A stretch of DNA of 64,000 bases from Acidobacteriota bacterium (GCA_016125275.1 WGMB01000004.1:62001-126000), one strand, 5' to 3'; positions 45,036 through 54,136 are shown, counted from the stretch's first letter. Numbers and translations: made by a program. Notes: generated by a model not told the origin, from the sequence alone.

Positions 45036-45977
45036 ATGAATCCGCAAGCGATGACAGCGGCGACAGCCGCGCTGGGGCTCTTCGTCTCGATGCTCTGGGG
45101 CGGCAACGTCATTGCGCTCAAGTACGGGCTCGATACGTTCCCGCCGCTGTGGAGCGCCTTCTGGCGCTTCCTTTCCGGCGCCGTGGCGGTCATCGTGTGG
45201 GCCAAGCTGCAGGGCGTGCGGCTCTGGCCGGACCGGCGGGACTGGCGGGCTGTCGTGCTGCTCGGCGTGCTGTTCACCCTCCAGATCACCTGCCTGAACT
45301 TCGGCGTCGGCTGGACCTCGGCCGCCTTCGCCGTGGTTCTGCTGAACTCGCACCCGGTCTTCACCAACTTGCAAGGCCACTTCGCCGACTCCGAGGAGAA
45401 GCTCAACGGCCGTCGCCTGTTCGGGCTGGCTCTGGCTTTTGGCGGAATCTGCTGGGTGGCCGCCGGCAAGCCCTCGGTGGCCAAGGCGCCGTTGCCCATC
45501 TGGGGCAACGTGCTGATGATCGTGTCCGCCAATCTGCTGGCGCTGCGCGTGATCTACACCCGCCGGCTGGTGCAGTCGACGCATCCGACGCGTCCGGTCG
45601 TCTGGCAGATGGTCTTCTCGCTGCCGTTCTTTCTGGGAGGGGCTTGGGTGCTGGAGCCACCGACGCTGCAGCCGGTGCGCTGGGAGCCGGTGGCGGCGAT
45701 CCTCTACCAGGGCGTGGTCATCGCAGGCTTCTGCTTCGTGGCTTGGACGACCCTGCTGCGCAGCTTCAGCGCCTCCACGCTGTCGATGTTCGCTTTCACG
45801 GTGCCGTTTTTCGGCGTGTTGCTCAGCGCCGTCGTGCTGGACGAAGCGATCCCGCCGTCCCTGCTGCTAGGCGCCTTGCTGGTCACCGCCGGCATCGTGA
45901 TCGTCACGCGCAGCGCCCAAGCTCCGGCGCGCAAGCCGCCCAAGGAGTCGCCCGCGCCCGGAGCCGTCCGCGGATGA
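45036..45977 (+). CDS. EamA (DMT superfamily) transporter, copy 1
   Basis: A 313-residue drug/metabolite transporter with ten membrane segments in two EamA repeats. The first repeat starts near LGLFVSMLWGGNVIALKYG; the second near NVLMIVSANLLALRVIYTRR. Many EamA proteins export amino acids or related metabolites. A second, similar transporter overlaps its 3' end by 4 bp: a tandem duplicate. Position after an aminotransferase and a hydroxyacid dehydrogenase suggests that the substrate could be an amino or 2-oxo/hydroxy acid, but that is inference. Confidence 0.88.
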   Translation: MNPQAMTAATAALGLFVSMLWGGNVIALKYGLDTFPPLWSAFWRFLSGAVAVIVWAKLQGVRLWPDRRDWRAVVLLGVLFTLQITCLNFGVGWTSAAFAVVLLNSHPVFTNLQGHFADSEEKLNGRRLFGLALAFGGICWVAAGKPSVAKAPLPIWGNVLMIVSANLLALRVIYTRRLVQSTHPTRPVVWQMVFSLPFFLGGAWVLEPPTLQPVRWEPVAAILYQGVVIAGFCFVAWTTLLRSFSASTLSMFAFTVPFFGVLLSAVVLDEAIPPSLLLGALLVTAGIVIVTRSAQAPARKPPKESPAPGAVRG

Positions 45978-46897
45978 CCCTGCGCGATGAGCCGCGGACC
46001 ATCGGCGCCCGGACCGTGGCGCTGGCGGTGCTGATCGCGGCCATGTGGGGCGGCAACATCGTCTGCACCAAGATCACGCTGGAAGCCTTTCCACCCATCT
46101 GGAACGCCTTCTTCCGGATGCTCTTCGGGTTGCCGACGCTGCTGATGTGGGCCCGGACCGGCGGCGTGCGGCTGTGGCCGGAGCGGGATCAGTGGCGTCC
46201 GCTGCTGCTGCTGGGCGTGCTGTTCTCGGTGCAGATCCTGCTGCTGTACTTCAGCATCCAGCTCACGTCGGCCGCTTATTCCGCGGTGCTCATCAACGCC
46301 TCGCCGGTGCTCACGAGCCTGATCGCACACTACTTCGTGCCCGGCGACCGCTTGTCGCCCATGCGCATGATGGGGCTGGGCGTGGCCTTCCTGGGGGTGT
46401 TCGCGGTGCTGGGCGGCAAGCCCGACCCGCGCTTGGCGCCGGCGCCCTTGCTCGGCAACATCTTGTCGCTGGCGACCGCGGCGCTCATCGCCGTTCGCAT
46501 GGTCTACACCCAGCGGCTGGTGCAGAACCTCGACTCCACCAAGACGATCGTTTGGCAGGTGACCTTCACCCTGCCGATCTTCCTGACGGCGGCGGCGCTG
46601 ACGGAGCCGCATCTGGTGATCGGGCCGGCCACGGTCCGCGTGCTGGCCGCTTTCCTCTACTGCAGTTGGGGCGTGGTGGGCATCGCCTTCATCCTGTGGG
46701 TGCGGCTGCTGCAAAAGCATCCGCCGGGCCTGATCTCGGTCTTCGTCTTCCCCACGCCGCTTTTCGGCGTCTTGTTCAGCGCGCTGCTGTTCGGCGAACG
46801 CATCACCCCGGCGCTCGGTCTGGGCGTGGCGGCGGTAGCCGCGGGCGTCTTGCTGGTGACGCTCGAGAAGCGTTCGCTACGACCCGCCGGAAAGTAG
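45974..46897 (+). CDS. EamA (DMT superfamily) transporter, copy 2
   Basis: A 307-residue paralog of the preceding transporter. Shared blocks show the duplication: MWGGNIVCTKITLEAFPPIWNAF here against LWGGNVIALKYGLDTFPPLWSAF before, and VRLWPERDQWRPLLLLGVLF against VRLWPDRRDWRAVVLLGVLF. Ten membrane segments. The ATG lies in the ATGA overlap with copy 1. The two proteins might act as a heterodimer or have diverged in substrate. Its final 21 bases overlap the tail of the convergent glycosyltransferase-like gene. Confidence 0.88.
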   Translation: MTLRDEPRTIGARTVALAVLIAAMWGGNIVCTKITLEAFPPIWNAFFRMLFGLPTLLMWARTGGVRLWPERDQWRPLLLLGVLFSVQILLLYFSIQLTSAAYSAVLINASPVLTSLIAHYFVPGDRLSPMRMMGLGVAFLGVFAVLGGKPDPRLAPAPLLGNILSLATAALIAVRMVYTQRLVQNLDSTKTIVWQVTFTLPIFLTAAALTEPHLVIGPATVRVLAAFLYCSWGVVGIAFILWVRLLQKHPPGLISVFVFPTPLFGVLFSALLFGERITPALGLGVAAVAAGVLLVTLEKRSLRPAGK

Positions 46898-48262
46898 CGG
46901 CGCCAGCAGCGGCAGCTTGTCGGCGAGCAGATGGCCGCTCAGCCAGGCCGCGTCCACCACATAGAGAGCTCCCAGGCACAGCCCGGACGCCCACAGCGCC
47001 CGCCCACCCGGGCCGGCGAGCCGGCGGTCGGCCTCGGCGGCGAGCGCGTAGACGAAGCCGCCCAGCCCGGCCAGCAGGTAGATCGCCTTCATCGACGTGA
47101 AGTCGCGGTACACCAGGCAGAAGTTCATCAGGAACACGATCTGCGCCACCGCGGCCAGCACCGCCGGCGCGGCCTCCGGCTCCTTCCACCGAGCCGCGCG
47201 AAAGCTCTGCCGCGCCAGCCCCACGACCATCAGCGCCGACCATGGCAGGCCCAGGATGTAGAGCGTGCGGCCGATCCACTGCAGGACGGGGTTCGTTGTG
47301 ATCCACGTGGGCGGGTGATTGTCATAGTGCGCAAAGTGAGCCCGAGCGTGAAGCTGCGTCCACAGCGAGGTGCGGTGCAGCTCGTAGTCGGGACGTTCGG
47401 CCGGCCGGGCGATTTGCGGGTGGCGCAGCAGATCGAGCAGCCGGAACGTCCCCAGAGCCTCCACGATCGAGCGCGCCCCGGGGCGTCGTTCCTCGGTCCG
47501 CTCCAGCCAGTGCGGCCGGGGATTGGTCGGCAGGTTCAGCTTCCAGGGGTCCCCGTACTTGCGCCAATGCTTGCCGTAAGGTCCCACGGCGAATGCGGCT
47601 CCGAAGGTCACGCCCAGGAAGACCGCTGCCAAGCCCAAGGTCGCCAGTGGCCGAGCCGCCCTACGATGGATGACCTGAAGCCCGAAGCAGGCTGCGATGG
47701 CGCAGACAGCCAAAAAACCGTTCGCCTTGGCCAACGGCGCCAGCGTCGCCGGCAGCAGCATCGCGCCGAAACGAGCCGGCGACGGGGCGGAGAAGTAGCG
47801 GCCGGCGGCCATCAGGGCTGCCAGGGCCAGAAAAGCCAAGAACGTGTCGTTGGTGGCCTGCGCATTCAAACCAGCCAGCCGCGGGTTGAGCGCGACCAGC
47901 CCGAACAGCAGCGTACGGGTCGGCTCCGTCAGCGCAAAGCGCTCCAGCCAGCGGCGCACCAGCAGCAGCGTCCACACGCCCACCGCCACGTTGAGCAGTT
48001 GCGCCACGCGGATCAGTACGTAGCGCGAGTCCGTCGGTGACAGCTTCCACAGCAGGGCCACGGTGGTGTGATAGAGCTTGGCGTGGTAGGCCTGGAACGT
48101 GTCCTCCAGCTCCGGGACGCGGTTCTCGAACGCCAGGATCTCGACCACGGCCAGATGGTTGTCGTTGGCGTCAGTGTTGACGAGCGCCAGCACGACCCGC
48201 AGCGCCAGGGCCAACAGCAGGATCCAGCGACGCGCCCGGGCGTGATCGAAGGCAGCAGGCAA
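46877..48262 (-). CDS. GT-C-like integral membrane protein (glycosyltransferase candidate)
   Basis: A 461-residue membrane protein with about ten segments. After the first one, NTDANDNHLAVVEIL resembles the acidic loop of GT-C glycosyltransferases; AKLYHTTVALLWKL and LNAQATNDTFLAFLALAALM follow as in ArnT/PMT-like proteins. I find no firm family match, so only the fold class is suggested. The only usable start is TTG at 48262, with TAGACT ten bases upstream. Its 3' end overlaps the second EamA gene by 21 bp on the opposite strand. Confidence 0.75.
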   Translation of the reverse strand: MPAAFDHARARRWILLLALALRVVLALVNTDANDNHLAVVEILAFENRVPELEDTFQAYHAKLYHTTVALLWKLSPTDSRYVLIRVAQLLNVAVGVWTLLLVRRWLERFALTEPTRTLLFGLVALNPRLAGLNAQATNDTFLAFLALAALMAAGRYFSAPSPARFGAMLLPATLAPLAKANGFLAVCAIAACFGLQVIHRRAARPLATLGLAAVFLGVTFGAAFAVGPYGKHWRKYGDPWKLNLPTNPRPHWLERTEERRPGARSIVEALGTFRLLDLLRHPQIARPAERPDYELHRTSLWTQLHARAHFAHYDNHPPTWITTNPVLQWIGRTLYILGLPWSALMVVGLARQSFRAARWKEPEAAPAVLAAVAQIVFLMNFCLVYRDFTSMKAIYLLAGLGGFVYALAAEADRRLAGPGGRALWASGLCLGALYVVDAAWLSGHLLADKLPLLAPLLSGGS

Positions 48263-48272
48263 TCCACCCGCC

Positions 48273-48278
48273 AGTCTA
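48273..48278 (-). promoter_or_regulatory. TANNNT -10 element
   Basis: TAGACT on the minus strand, ten bases before the TTG at 48262; leader of about three bases. No -35. Confidence 0.35.
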
Positions 48279-48315
48279 TCCGCACCGCGCCGCCGCCCGC
48301 GCCGGAACGCCCACG

Positions 48316-48321
48316 TATAAT
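48316..48321 (+). promoter_or_regulatory. Consensus -10 element, leaderless type
   Basis: Perfect TATAAT, six bases before GTG 48328 and nine before ATG 48331. No -35. Transcription would begin on or beside the start codon. Confidence 0.55.
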
Positions 48322-48327
48322 GACCGG

Positions 48328-50877
48328 GTGATGCTCGCTCGTCTCGCCGTCTGCTCTCTGCTGGTCGCCGCCGCTCTGCCGGCCGTGGACTTTGTAGCCG
48401 ACATCGAGCCGATCTTCCACCAGCGCTGCTTCGCTTGCCACGGCCCCTCGATGCAGATGAGCGACTTCCGTCTCGACGATCGCGAGGCGGCGCTCAAGGG
48501 CGGCTATTCCGGCGCCGTGATCGTTCCGGGAGACGCCGGGGCCAGCAAGCTGATCGAGCGCGTCTCGAGCGACAAACAGAACTTTCAGATGCCGCCGGCC
48601 GGTCCGCGCCTGAGCGAGGCCGAGGTCGCCGCGCTGCGGGCCTGGATCGACGAAGGCGCCAAGTGGCCCGAGCGAGCGCCTACCAAGAAGCTGACGCAGG
48701 AGCAGCGGAGCCGGCATTGGTCCTTCCAGCCGATCCAGCGGCCCGCGCCGCCGAAGGTCGACGACTCCTCCTGGGCGCGCAACCCGATCGACCTGTTCGT
48801 GCTGGCTAAGCTGGAAGCCGAAGGCGTCAAGCCGTCGCCGGAAGCCGACAAGGTCACTCTTCTGCGCCGAATCTCGTTCGACTTGGTGGGTTTGCCGCCG
48901 ACGCCGGAGCAGGTGGAGCGGTTTCTCGCCGACGACAGCCCGCAGGCCTACGAGAAGGTCGTCGACGAGCTGCTCGATTCCAAGCACTACGGCGAGCGTT
49001 GGGCGATTCCTTGGCTCGACGCGGCCCGCTACGCCGATTCCGACGGCTACGAGCGCGACCCGATCCGGCCCTACGCCTGGCGCTGGCGGCAGTGGGCCAT
49101 CGGCGCCATCAACCAGGACATGCCGTTCGACGAGTTCACCGTGGAGCAGATCGCCGGCGACCTGCTGCCCGGGGCGACCCTCGAGCAGCGCGTGGCGACC
49201 GGCTTTCTGCGCAACGGCATCAAGAACCGCGAAGCCGGCGTGAAGAACGAAGAGAAGCGCTTCGAGGAGACCCTGGACCGCACCGCCACCATCGGCAAGG
49301 TCTGGCTGGGGCTGACCGTGGGCTGCGCGCAGTGCCACGACCACAAGTACGATCCGATCAGCCAGAAGGAGCTCTATCAGCTCTACGCCTTCTTCAATAA
49401 CGCCGTCGAGCGCGACATCGACGCGCCGGTCCAGGGCGAGCTCGGCGTGCTGCTGCGGGCCCTGCCGGAGTATCGCCGCCGCCGCGCCGAAATCCTGAAA
49501 GAGGCCGATGTGGAGCCGCACTATCAGCAGTGGCGCAAGGAGATGATCGAGGCCATGGATCATCCCGGCGAGCGCACCGACTGGGACTTCAGCCTGACCG
49601 AGTGGCGAGCCTCGATGGACCGCGCCGACTGGCTCATGCGCGCCTCCGACGACGAGCTCAGCGAGATCGAGCGCGAGGGGCGCGTGGACAAGTTCCTGGC
49701 GCGGCTCGGCCCGGACATCTCCAAGCAGGAAGAGCTGGCCAAGAAGCTCAAGGAGACCAAGGAGAAGCTCGACGCCTTGGAGAAGGAAGTCTTCCCCGTC
49801 CGCACGCTGGCCTACACGATGATCGAGCGCGACGCCGCCCATCGTGAGCCGACCTATATCGCCTTGCGCGGCGACTGGCGCGCGCCGGGCGTGGAGGTGC
49901 AGCCGCTGACCCCGGCCGTGCTGCCGGCGATGGAGCAAAGCGACCCGAAGCACCCTCGGCTGGAGCTGGCTCGCTGGCTGGTGGACCCCAAGAATCCCTT
50001 GACCGCCCGCGTGACCGTCAACCGCTGGTGGCAGGAGCTGTTTGGAAAGGGCCTGGTGAGCACGGCGGACGATTTCGGCACCCAGGGCGCCCCGCCGACG
50101 CACCCCGAGCTGCTCGACTGGCTCGCGTCCGAGCTCGTGCGCAAGGATTGGAGCCGCAAGGCCATGCTGCGGCTGATGGTCACCTCGGCGGCCTACCGGC
50201 AGGCCTCCCACGACCGGCCGGACTTGCGCGATCGCGACCCGGACAACAAGTGGCTGGCGCGCCAGAACCGCTTGCGGCTGCCGGCCGAGCTGGTGCGCGA
50301 CAACGCCCTGGCCGTCAGCGGTCTGCTCAACCCGGAGATCGGCGGGCCGAGCGTGCATCCGCCGCAGCCGGCCGGCGTCTCCGAGCTGGGCTACGCCAAG
50401 AAGGCCTGGCCGGAAGATCAGGGGCCGGAGCGCTACCGCCGGGGTCTCTACATCTTCTTCCAGCGCACCACGCCGTACCCGTTCCTGACGAACTTCGACG
50501 CGACCGACACGTTGACCTCGAAGGTCACCCGCGAGCGTTCGAACACGCCCCTCCAGGCGCTCAACGTGCTCAACGATCGGGTCTTTCTGGAGGCCGCGCA
50601 GGCGCTCGCGCTGCAGACCGTGCTGGACCGCCAAGGCTTCGACGCCCGGCTCGACGAGATGTTCCTGCGGGCCTTGAGCCGCAAGCCGGAAGCGAGCGAG
50701 CGAGACCGCGTCGCCACCTATCTGGCCAAGCAGAAGGAGATCCTGGCGGCTGAGCCCGGCGCCGCGGAGAAGCTCGCGCCGCTGGTCCCGTCCGACGAAG
50801 ACCCGCTCGAGATGGCCGCCTGGACGGGCGTCGCCCGCGGGCTGCTGAACCTCGACGAGATGATGGTGCGCGAGTAG
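48328..50877 (+). CDS. DUF1549/DUF1553 protein with planctomycete-type cytochrome domain
   Basis: An 849-residue exported protein of the PSD1/planctomycete cytochrome type. After the signal (ARLAVCSLLVAAALPAVD) comes a heme-binding C-type cytochrome domain (FHQRCFACHGPSMQMSDFRL), the DUF1549 domain at about 150-360 with a second CXXCH in VGCAQCHDHKYDPISQ, and the DUF1553 domain at about 530-790 (LARWLVDPKNPLTARVTVNR, ERSNTPLQALNVLND). The two heme motifs suggest an electron-transfer role; the substrate is unknown. Start is GTG 48328 or ATG 48331. The DUF1501 partner gene that usually follows is absent: a terminator comes next. Confidence 0.92.
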   Translation: MMLARLAVCSLLVAAALPAVDFVADIEPIFHQRCFACHGPSMQMSDFRLDDREAALKGGYSGAVIVPGDAGASKLIERVSSDKQNFQMPPAGPRLSEAEVAALRAWIDEGAKWPERAPTKKLTQEQRSRHWSFQPIQRPAPPKVDDSSWARNPIDLFVLAKLEAEGVKPSPEADKVTLLRRISFDLVGLPPTPEQVERFLADDSPQAYEKVVDELLDSKHYGERWAIPWLDAARYADSDGYERDPIRPYAWRWRQWAIGAINQDMPFDEFTVEQIAGDLLPGATLEQRVATGFLRNGIKNREAGVKNEEKRFEETLDRTATIGKVWLGLTVGCAQCHDHKYDPISQKELYQLYAFFNNAVERDIDAPVQGELGVLLRALPEYRRRRAEILKEADVEPHYQQWRKEMIEAMDHPGERTDWDFSLTEWRASMDRADWLMRASDDELSEIEREGRVDKFLARLGPDISKQEELAKKLKETKEKLDALEKEVFPVRTLAYTMIERDAAHREPTYIALRGDWRAPGVEVQPLTPAVLPAMEQSDPKHPRLELARWLVDPKNPLTARVTVNRWWQELFGKGLVSTADDFGTQGAPPTHPELLDWLASELVRKDWSRKAMLRLMVTSAAYRQASHDRPDLRDRDPDNKWLARQNRLRLPAELVRDNALAVSGLLNPEIGGPSVHPPQPAGVSELGYAKKAWPEDQGPERYRRGLYIFFQRTTPYPFLTNFDATDTLTSKVTRERSNTPLQALNVLNDRVFLEAAQALALQTVLDRQGFDARLDEMFLRALSRKPEASERDRVATYLAKQKEILAAEPGAAEKLAPLVPSDEDPLEMAAWTGVARGLLNLDEMMVRE

Positions 50878-50909
50878 CCCGGCCGTCGCGACCCGCAAAG
50901 CGCAAAAGG

Positions 50910-50942
50910 AAAGAGCCCGGGACGCCGCGTCCCGGGCTCTTT
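50910..50942. terminator. Bidirectional intrinsic terminator
   Basis: Perfect 15-bp inverted repeat (AAAGAGCCCGGGACG and its complement) around a 3-base loop, with T-rich bases after it on both strands. It lies between the convergent DUF1553 and RNase E/G genes and fits both. Confidence 0.8.
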
Positions 50943-50946
50943 GCCG

Positions 50947-50965
50947 TTCAGGCTCCAGGCCTGAA
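50947..50965 (-). terminator. Second hairpin just after the RNase gene
   Basis: TTCAGGC/GCCTGAA 7-bp stem with a 5-base loop, starting two bases past the RNase stop codon, in tandem with the stronger terminator. It may protect the mRNA 3' end or help termination. Confidence 0.45.
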
Positions 50966-50967
50966 AG

Positions 50968-53778
50968 CTAGTTGACGTCGAAGTTCTCGCGGTGCAGCGA
51001 CACGTCGCTGCGCACCAGAACGTGAGCCCCGAAGGTCTCCTCGAGCTCTTGCAGGAAGGTGTTGTCGCGGGACTTCAGCGCCCGCGCCACGTCGGGGTTC
51101 ACCCGCAGCGTCAGGTCCTTCTTGGACTTCAGCTTCGGGGCCATGCGCTTGGCCTGCTCCAGGATCTCGAGGATGACCGTGTTGGTCGCCTTGACGAAGC
51201 CCGAGCCTTCGCAGGCCGGGCAGGGCGAGCAAAGGCTCCGCTCGAGCGACTGCTTGACGCGCTTGCGCGTAATGGCGATCAATCCGAAGTCGTTGAACTG
51301 CAGGACCTTCGAGGGAGCCCGGTCGTGGCGCAGCTCGTTCTCGAGCGCCTGGGCCACCTTCTTGCGATTGGCCTTGTCGTCCATGTCGATGAAGTCGACG
51401 ACGATGATGCCGCCAAGATCGCGCAGTCGAACCTGGCGAACGATCTCCTCGGCCGCCTCCAGGTTGGTCTTGACGATCGTATCTTCCAGGCGGTCGGACT
51501 TGCCGACGTACTTGCCGGTGTTGATGTCGATCGCCACCAGCGCCTCGGTCTGGTTGATCACGATGTAGCCGCCGGACTTGAGCCACACCTTGGGCCGCAG
51601 AGCCTTCTCGATCTCCTGCGTGATGTTGAGCTCGTCGAAGATCGGCTTCGAGCGGGTGTAGAGCTTCACACAGGGAACCAGATCGGGCTGGAACCGCTCG
51701 CAGAAGCGCAGGATCGACTCGTAATGGTCTTCCGAATCGACCCAGATCGACTTGAAGTTCTGGCCCAATTGGTCGCGCAGGATGCGCTCGACCACGTCCA
51801 GGTCCTGGTGCAGCAAGGCCGGCGCCGGCGTGCGGTCCGCCTTCTCCTTGATGACCTTCCACAGGTTGGCCAGGAAGCGCATGTCCTCGGCCAGATCCTC
51901 ATCGCTGGCGCCGGCTCCGGCCGTGCGCACGATGAAGCCGCCGGGAATGCCTTCCATGTTGCCCTTGATCACCCGGCGCAGCCGCGCGCGCTCGGCGTCG
52001 GAGCCGATCTTGCGCGAAACGCCCACGTGCGGCGAGGTCGGCATGTAGACCAGGTGCCGCCCGGGCAGCGCCACGTGGGTGGTGATGCGGGCGCCCTTCT
52101 TGCCCAGCGGCTCCTTGGCGATCTGAACGATCAGCTCTTGGCCAGCCTTGAGCAGATCGGCGATGCGCACGTCGCTCTCGTTGCCGGCGCCCCGCTCGCT
52201 GCGATCTCCCTTCTCGGAACGCTCGCCGCGCTCGGAGCGTTCGCCCCGCGAGGGGCGTTCGGAGCGGGCCGGCTGCTCGTCCGGCTGAGCCTCGACAGCG
52301 GTCTCCTCGGAGTCCGTTGCCGCGGAGGAGGATTCACCCGTCTGGGGCGAGCCGGATTCGTCGCGCCCACGGCGGCGTCCGCGACGGCGGCCCCGGCGTC
52401 CGCGGCGAAGCTGCCGCGAGCCGGACTCATCGCGCACCGAGGCTTCGATCGGCGCTTCGCCGCCGGCGCCGGCGCGGTCGAGAATCTCGCCCACTGCCCG
52501 GTCGGCCTCTTCCTCGACGTCGGCGTCGAACAGGCGGCGCTTCGGCGGCGCCGAGCCGTCCTCGTCCTCGTCGCTGTCGGCGGCTTCCGCCGCGAGCGCG
52601 GCCGCCTCTTCCTCGTCCCGATTGGCTTCGGCGATGGCCTGCGCCTCGTCGGCCGCCTCGTCCTCGAAGCTGATCTCGGGCTCTTCTTCGGATTCTTCTT
52701 CCGAGCTTTCGTCGTCCGACTCCTCCTCGTCATCCGAGTCTTCCTCGTCCGCGGAGTCGTCGTGGTCCTCTTCCTCTTCGTCGGGCTCTTCGTCCGCCTC
52801 GTCGCTGTCGTCGTCGGACTCTTCGTCGTCCGATTCCTCGACGACGGCCTCGATCTCCTCGTCGACCTCGGCTTCCTCGTCGACTTCGCTCTCGTCGGCA
52901 GCTTCCTCGTCTTCGTCGGGATGCTCGTCTTCGTCCTCGTCCTCGAAGCGTGAGGCGCCCACGGCCAGCCGCTCGTCTTCCTCGTCCGCCGAGTCCTCGA
53001 CGTCGTCTTCGTGGGCGGGCTTGCCAGCGTACTTCGCCAGCGACTCGCCGGGCAGGGGAGTCAGGCCGTAGTTGTCGTCCTCATCGTCTTCGGGCTCGGG
53101 CGCGGCCTGGCGCGAACGGCCTTCCAGCGCTTGGGCCTCGGCGTGGCCGTCGACGACGGCAAACTTCGACTCCGGCAGCAGGCTATCGTTGCGGCCTCCG
53201 CGGCGGCGGCGGCCCCGGCGGCCTCGCTCGCGGCGGCCCGACGGACGCTCGTCGTCGGAACGGCGCTCGGAGCGCTCGGTCCGATCACCGGCCGCGGCTT
53301 CCTCGCCGCGCTCGGACTTCTCGCCCCGCTCGGGTCTGTCGCTGCGGTCGGACCGGTCGCTACGGTCGGATCTCTCGCTACGGTCGCTGCGGTCGGACCG
53401 ATCGCCGCGATCCCCGCGGGAGGAGCGATCGCCACGCTTGTCGCCGCGGGATCGACCGCGCCGCGAGGGCTCGGCGTCGGCCGCCGGCGCGGAGCCGGCC
53501 ACTAAACTGTCTTCTTCGTCGTCGAGTTGGCCGCTCTCGAGGTCGGCCGTTTCATCGAGAACGTCGGAGACGTAGAGGAACGCGTCGCGCTCCAGGCCGA
53601 GTTTGACGAACGCGGACTGCATGCCGGGGAGCACCCGGCTGACGCGTCCTTTGTAAACACTGCCCGCCAGAGCATGCTCGGCGGTGCGCTCGATGGTGAT
53701 TTCGACCAGACGGTCGTCTTCCAGGAGCGCGACACGGGTCTCATGCCGATTGGCTGAGACGACCAGTTCTTTTGACAC
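50968..53778 (-). CDS. rng: RNase E/G family endoribonuclease with a large charged insertion in its S1 domain
   Basis: A 936-residue Rne/Rng-family enzyme that cleaves single-stranded RNA in mRNA decay and rRNA processing. Residues 1-73 hold the N-terminal strands and first part of the S1 domain (GSVYKGRVSRVLPGMQSAFV). Residues about 74-536 are low complexity: R-S-D/R-G-D/R-S-E runs, then an Asp/Glu-rich stretch, then an Arg/Gly-rich part. The S1 domain resumes at VRIADLLKAGQELIV (537) and the catalytic core follows: ALVAIDINTGKYVGK and GGIIVVDFIDM with the metal Asps, and the zinc link CSPCPACEGSG. The start is GTG at 53778 behind GGAGGA. It follows rodA on the same strand, as rng follows mre genes in other bacteria. 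Confidence 0.93.
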   Translation of the reverse strand: MSKELVVSANRHETRVALLEDDRLVEITIERTAEHALAGSVYKGRVSRVLPGMQSAFVKLGLERDAFLYVSDVLDETADLESGQLDDEEDSLVAGSAPAADAEPSRRGRSRGDKRGDRSSRGDRGDRSDRSDRSERSDRSDRSDRSDRPERGEKSERGEEAAAGDRTERSERRSDDERPSGRRERGRRGRRRRGGRNDSLLPESKFAVVDGHAEAQALEGRSRQAAPEPEDDEDDNYGLTPLPGESLAKYAGKPAHEDDVEDSADEEDERLAVGASRFEDEDEDEHPDEDEEAADESEVDEEAEVDEEIEAVVEESDDEESDDDSDEADEEPDEEEEDHDDSADEEDSDDEEESDDESSEEESEEEPEISFEDEAADEAQAIAEANRDEEEAAALAAEAADSDEDEDGSAPPKRRLFDADVEEEADRAVGEILDRAGAGGEAPIEASVRDESGSRQLRRGRRGRRRGRRRGRDESGSPQTGESSSAATDSEETAVEAQPDEQPARSERPSRGERSERGERSEKGDRSERGAGNESDVRIADLLKAGQELIVQIAKEPLGKKGARITTHVALPGRHLVYMPTSPHVGVSRKIGSDAERARLRRVIKGNMEGIPGGFIVRTAGAGASDEDLAEDMRFLANLWKVIKEKADRTPAPALLHQDLDVVERILRDQLGQNFKSIWVDSEDHYESILRFCERFQPDLVPCVKLYTRSKPIFDELNITQEIEKALRPKVWLKSGGYIVINQTEALVAIDINTGKYVGKSDRLEDTIVKTNLEAAEEIVRQVRLRDLGGIIVVDFIDMDDKANRKKVAQALENELRHDRAPSKVLQFNDFGLIAITRKRVKQSLERSLCSPCPACEGSGFVKATNTVILEILEQAKRMAPKLKSKKDLTLRVNPDVARALKSRDNTFLQELEETFGAHVLVRSDVSLHRENFDVN

Positions 53779-54136
53779 CCAAAGTCCTCCCTCTCGCTGG
53801 GGAGGGCCCTGCGCGGCCACGGCCGGCGTTCGACGGTTGGATTCAGTGCGCGCTCCGGAAGAACGACGAAACCTGCGCTGTTCCTTTGCACTCGCCCACG
53901 ACCCCTAACAGGCCGCGAACGCGCCAACCATCCCAAAAATCCTGCCCGCCGACGGAGCGCTCGACCTCGTCCCGCTCAAACGCCGACAGCCGTTCAGCCG
54001 CCCCTCGCCCTCAAACAACCGGCGAGCGGCCCTTCACCCAGCAATCCTTCCTACAACGCGGCGCCGGTCCCAATACCGGCGTCGAAACTCGTTTTTCCGG
54101 CGGTTTCCCGCCTCTGCCCCTTCGACGGTCGCCCAC
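53779..54136 (-). other. 358-bp non-coding region before the RNase gene
   Basis: Gap between rodA and the RNase gene, both on the minus strand. It holds the Shine-Dalgarno GGAGGA at 53785-53790. A small hairpin (GGCGG, GAAA loop, CCGCC) is at 54099-54112 and a GCCGGT/ACCGGC repeat at 54063-54080. No open frame here has convincing codon use, and I see no clear promoter. If transcribed with the RNase gene, it would be an exceptionally long leader for this window, a possible site for autoregulation as known for E. coli rne. Confidence 0.5.

Noticed and set aside
48013-50898. Minus-strand open frame of about 960 codons opposite the DUF1549/DUF1553 gene
   Set aside because: Mirror frame: the plus strand has two heme motifs and full-length domain matches, while the minus frame shows no domain.
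53330-53420. Short repeated DNA (CGGTCGGA-like units) resembling a direct-repeat array
   Set aside because: It encodes the Arg-Ser-Asp repeats of the RNase in frame; units are only six to nine bases and there are no spacers, so it is not CRISPR.
54099-54112. GGCGG-GAAA-CCGCC hairpin after rodA as a terminator
   Set aside because: In the direction of transcription it is followed by A, not U, and the stem has only five pairs.
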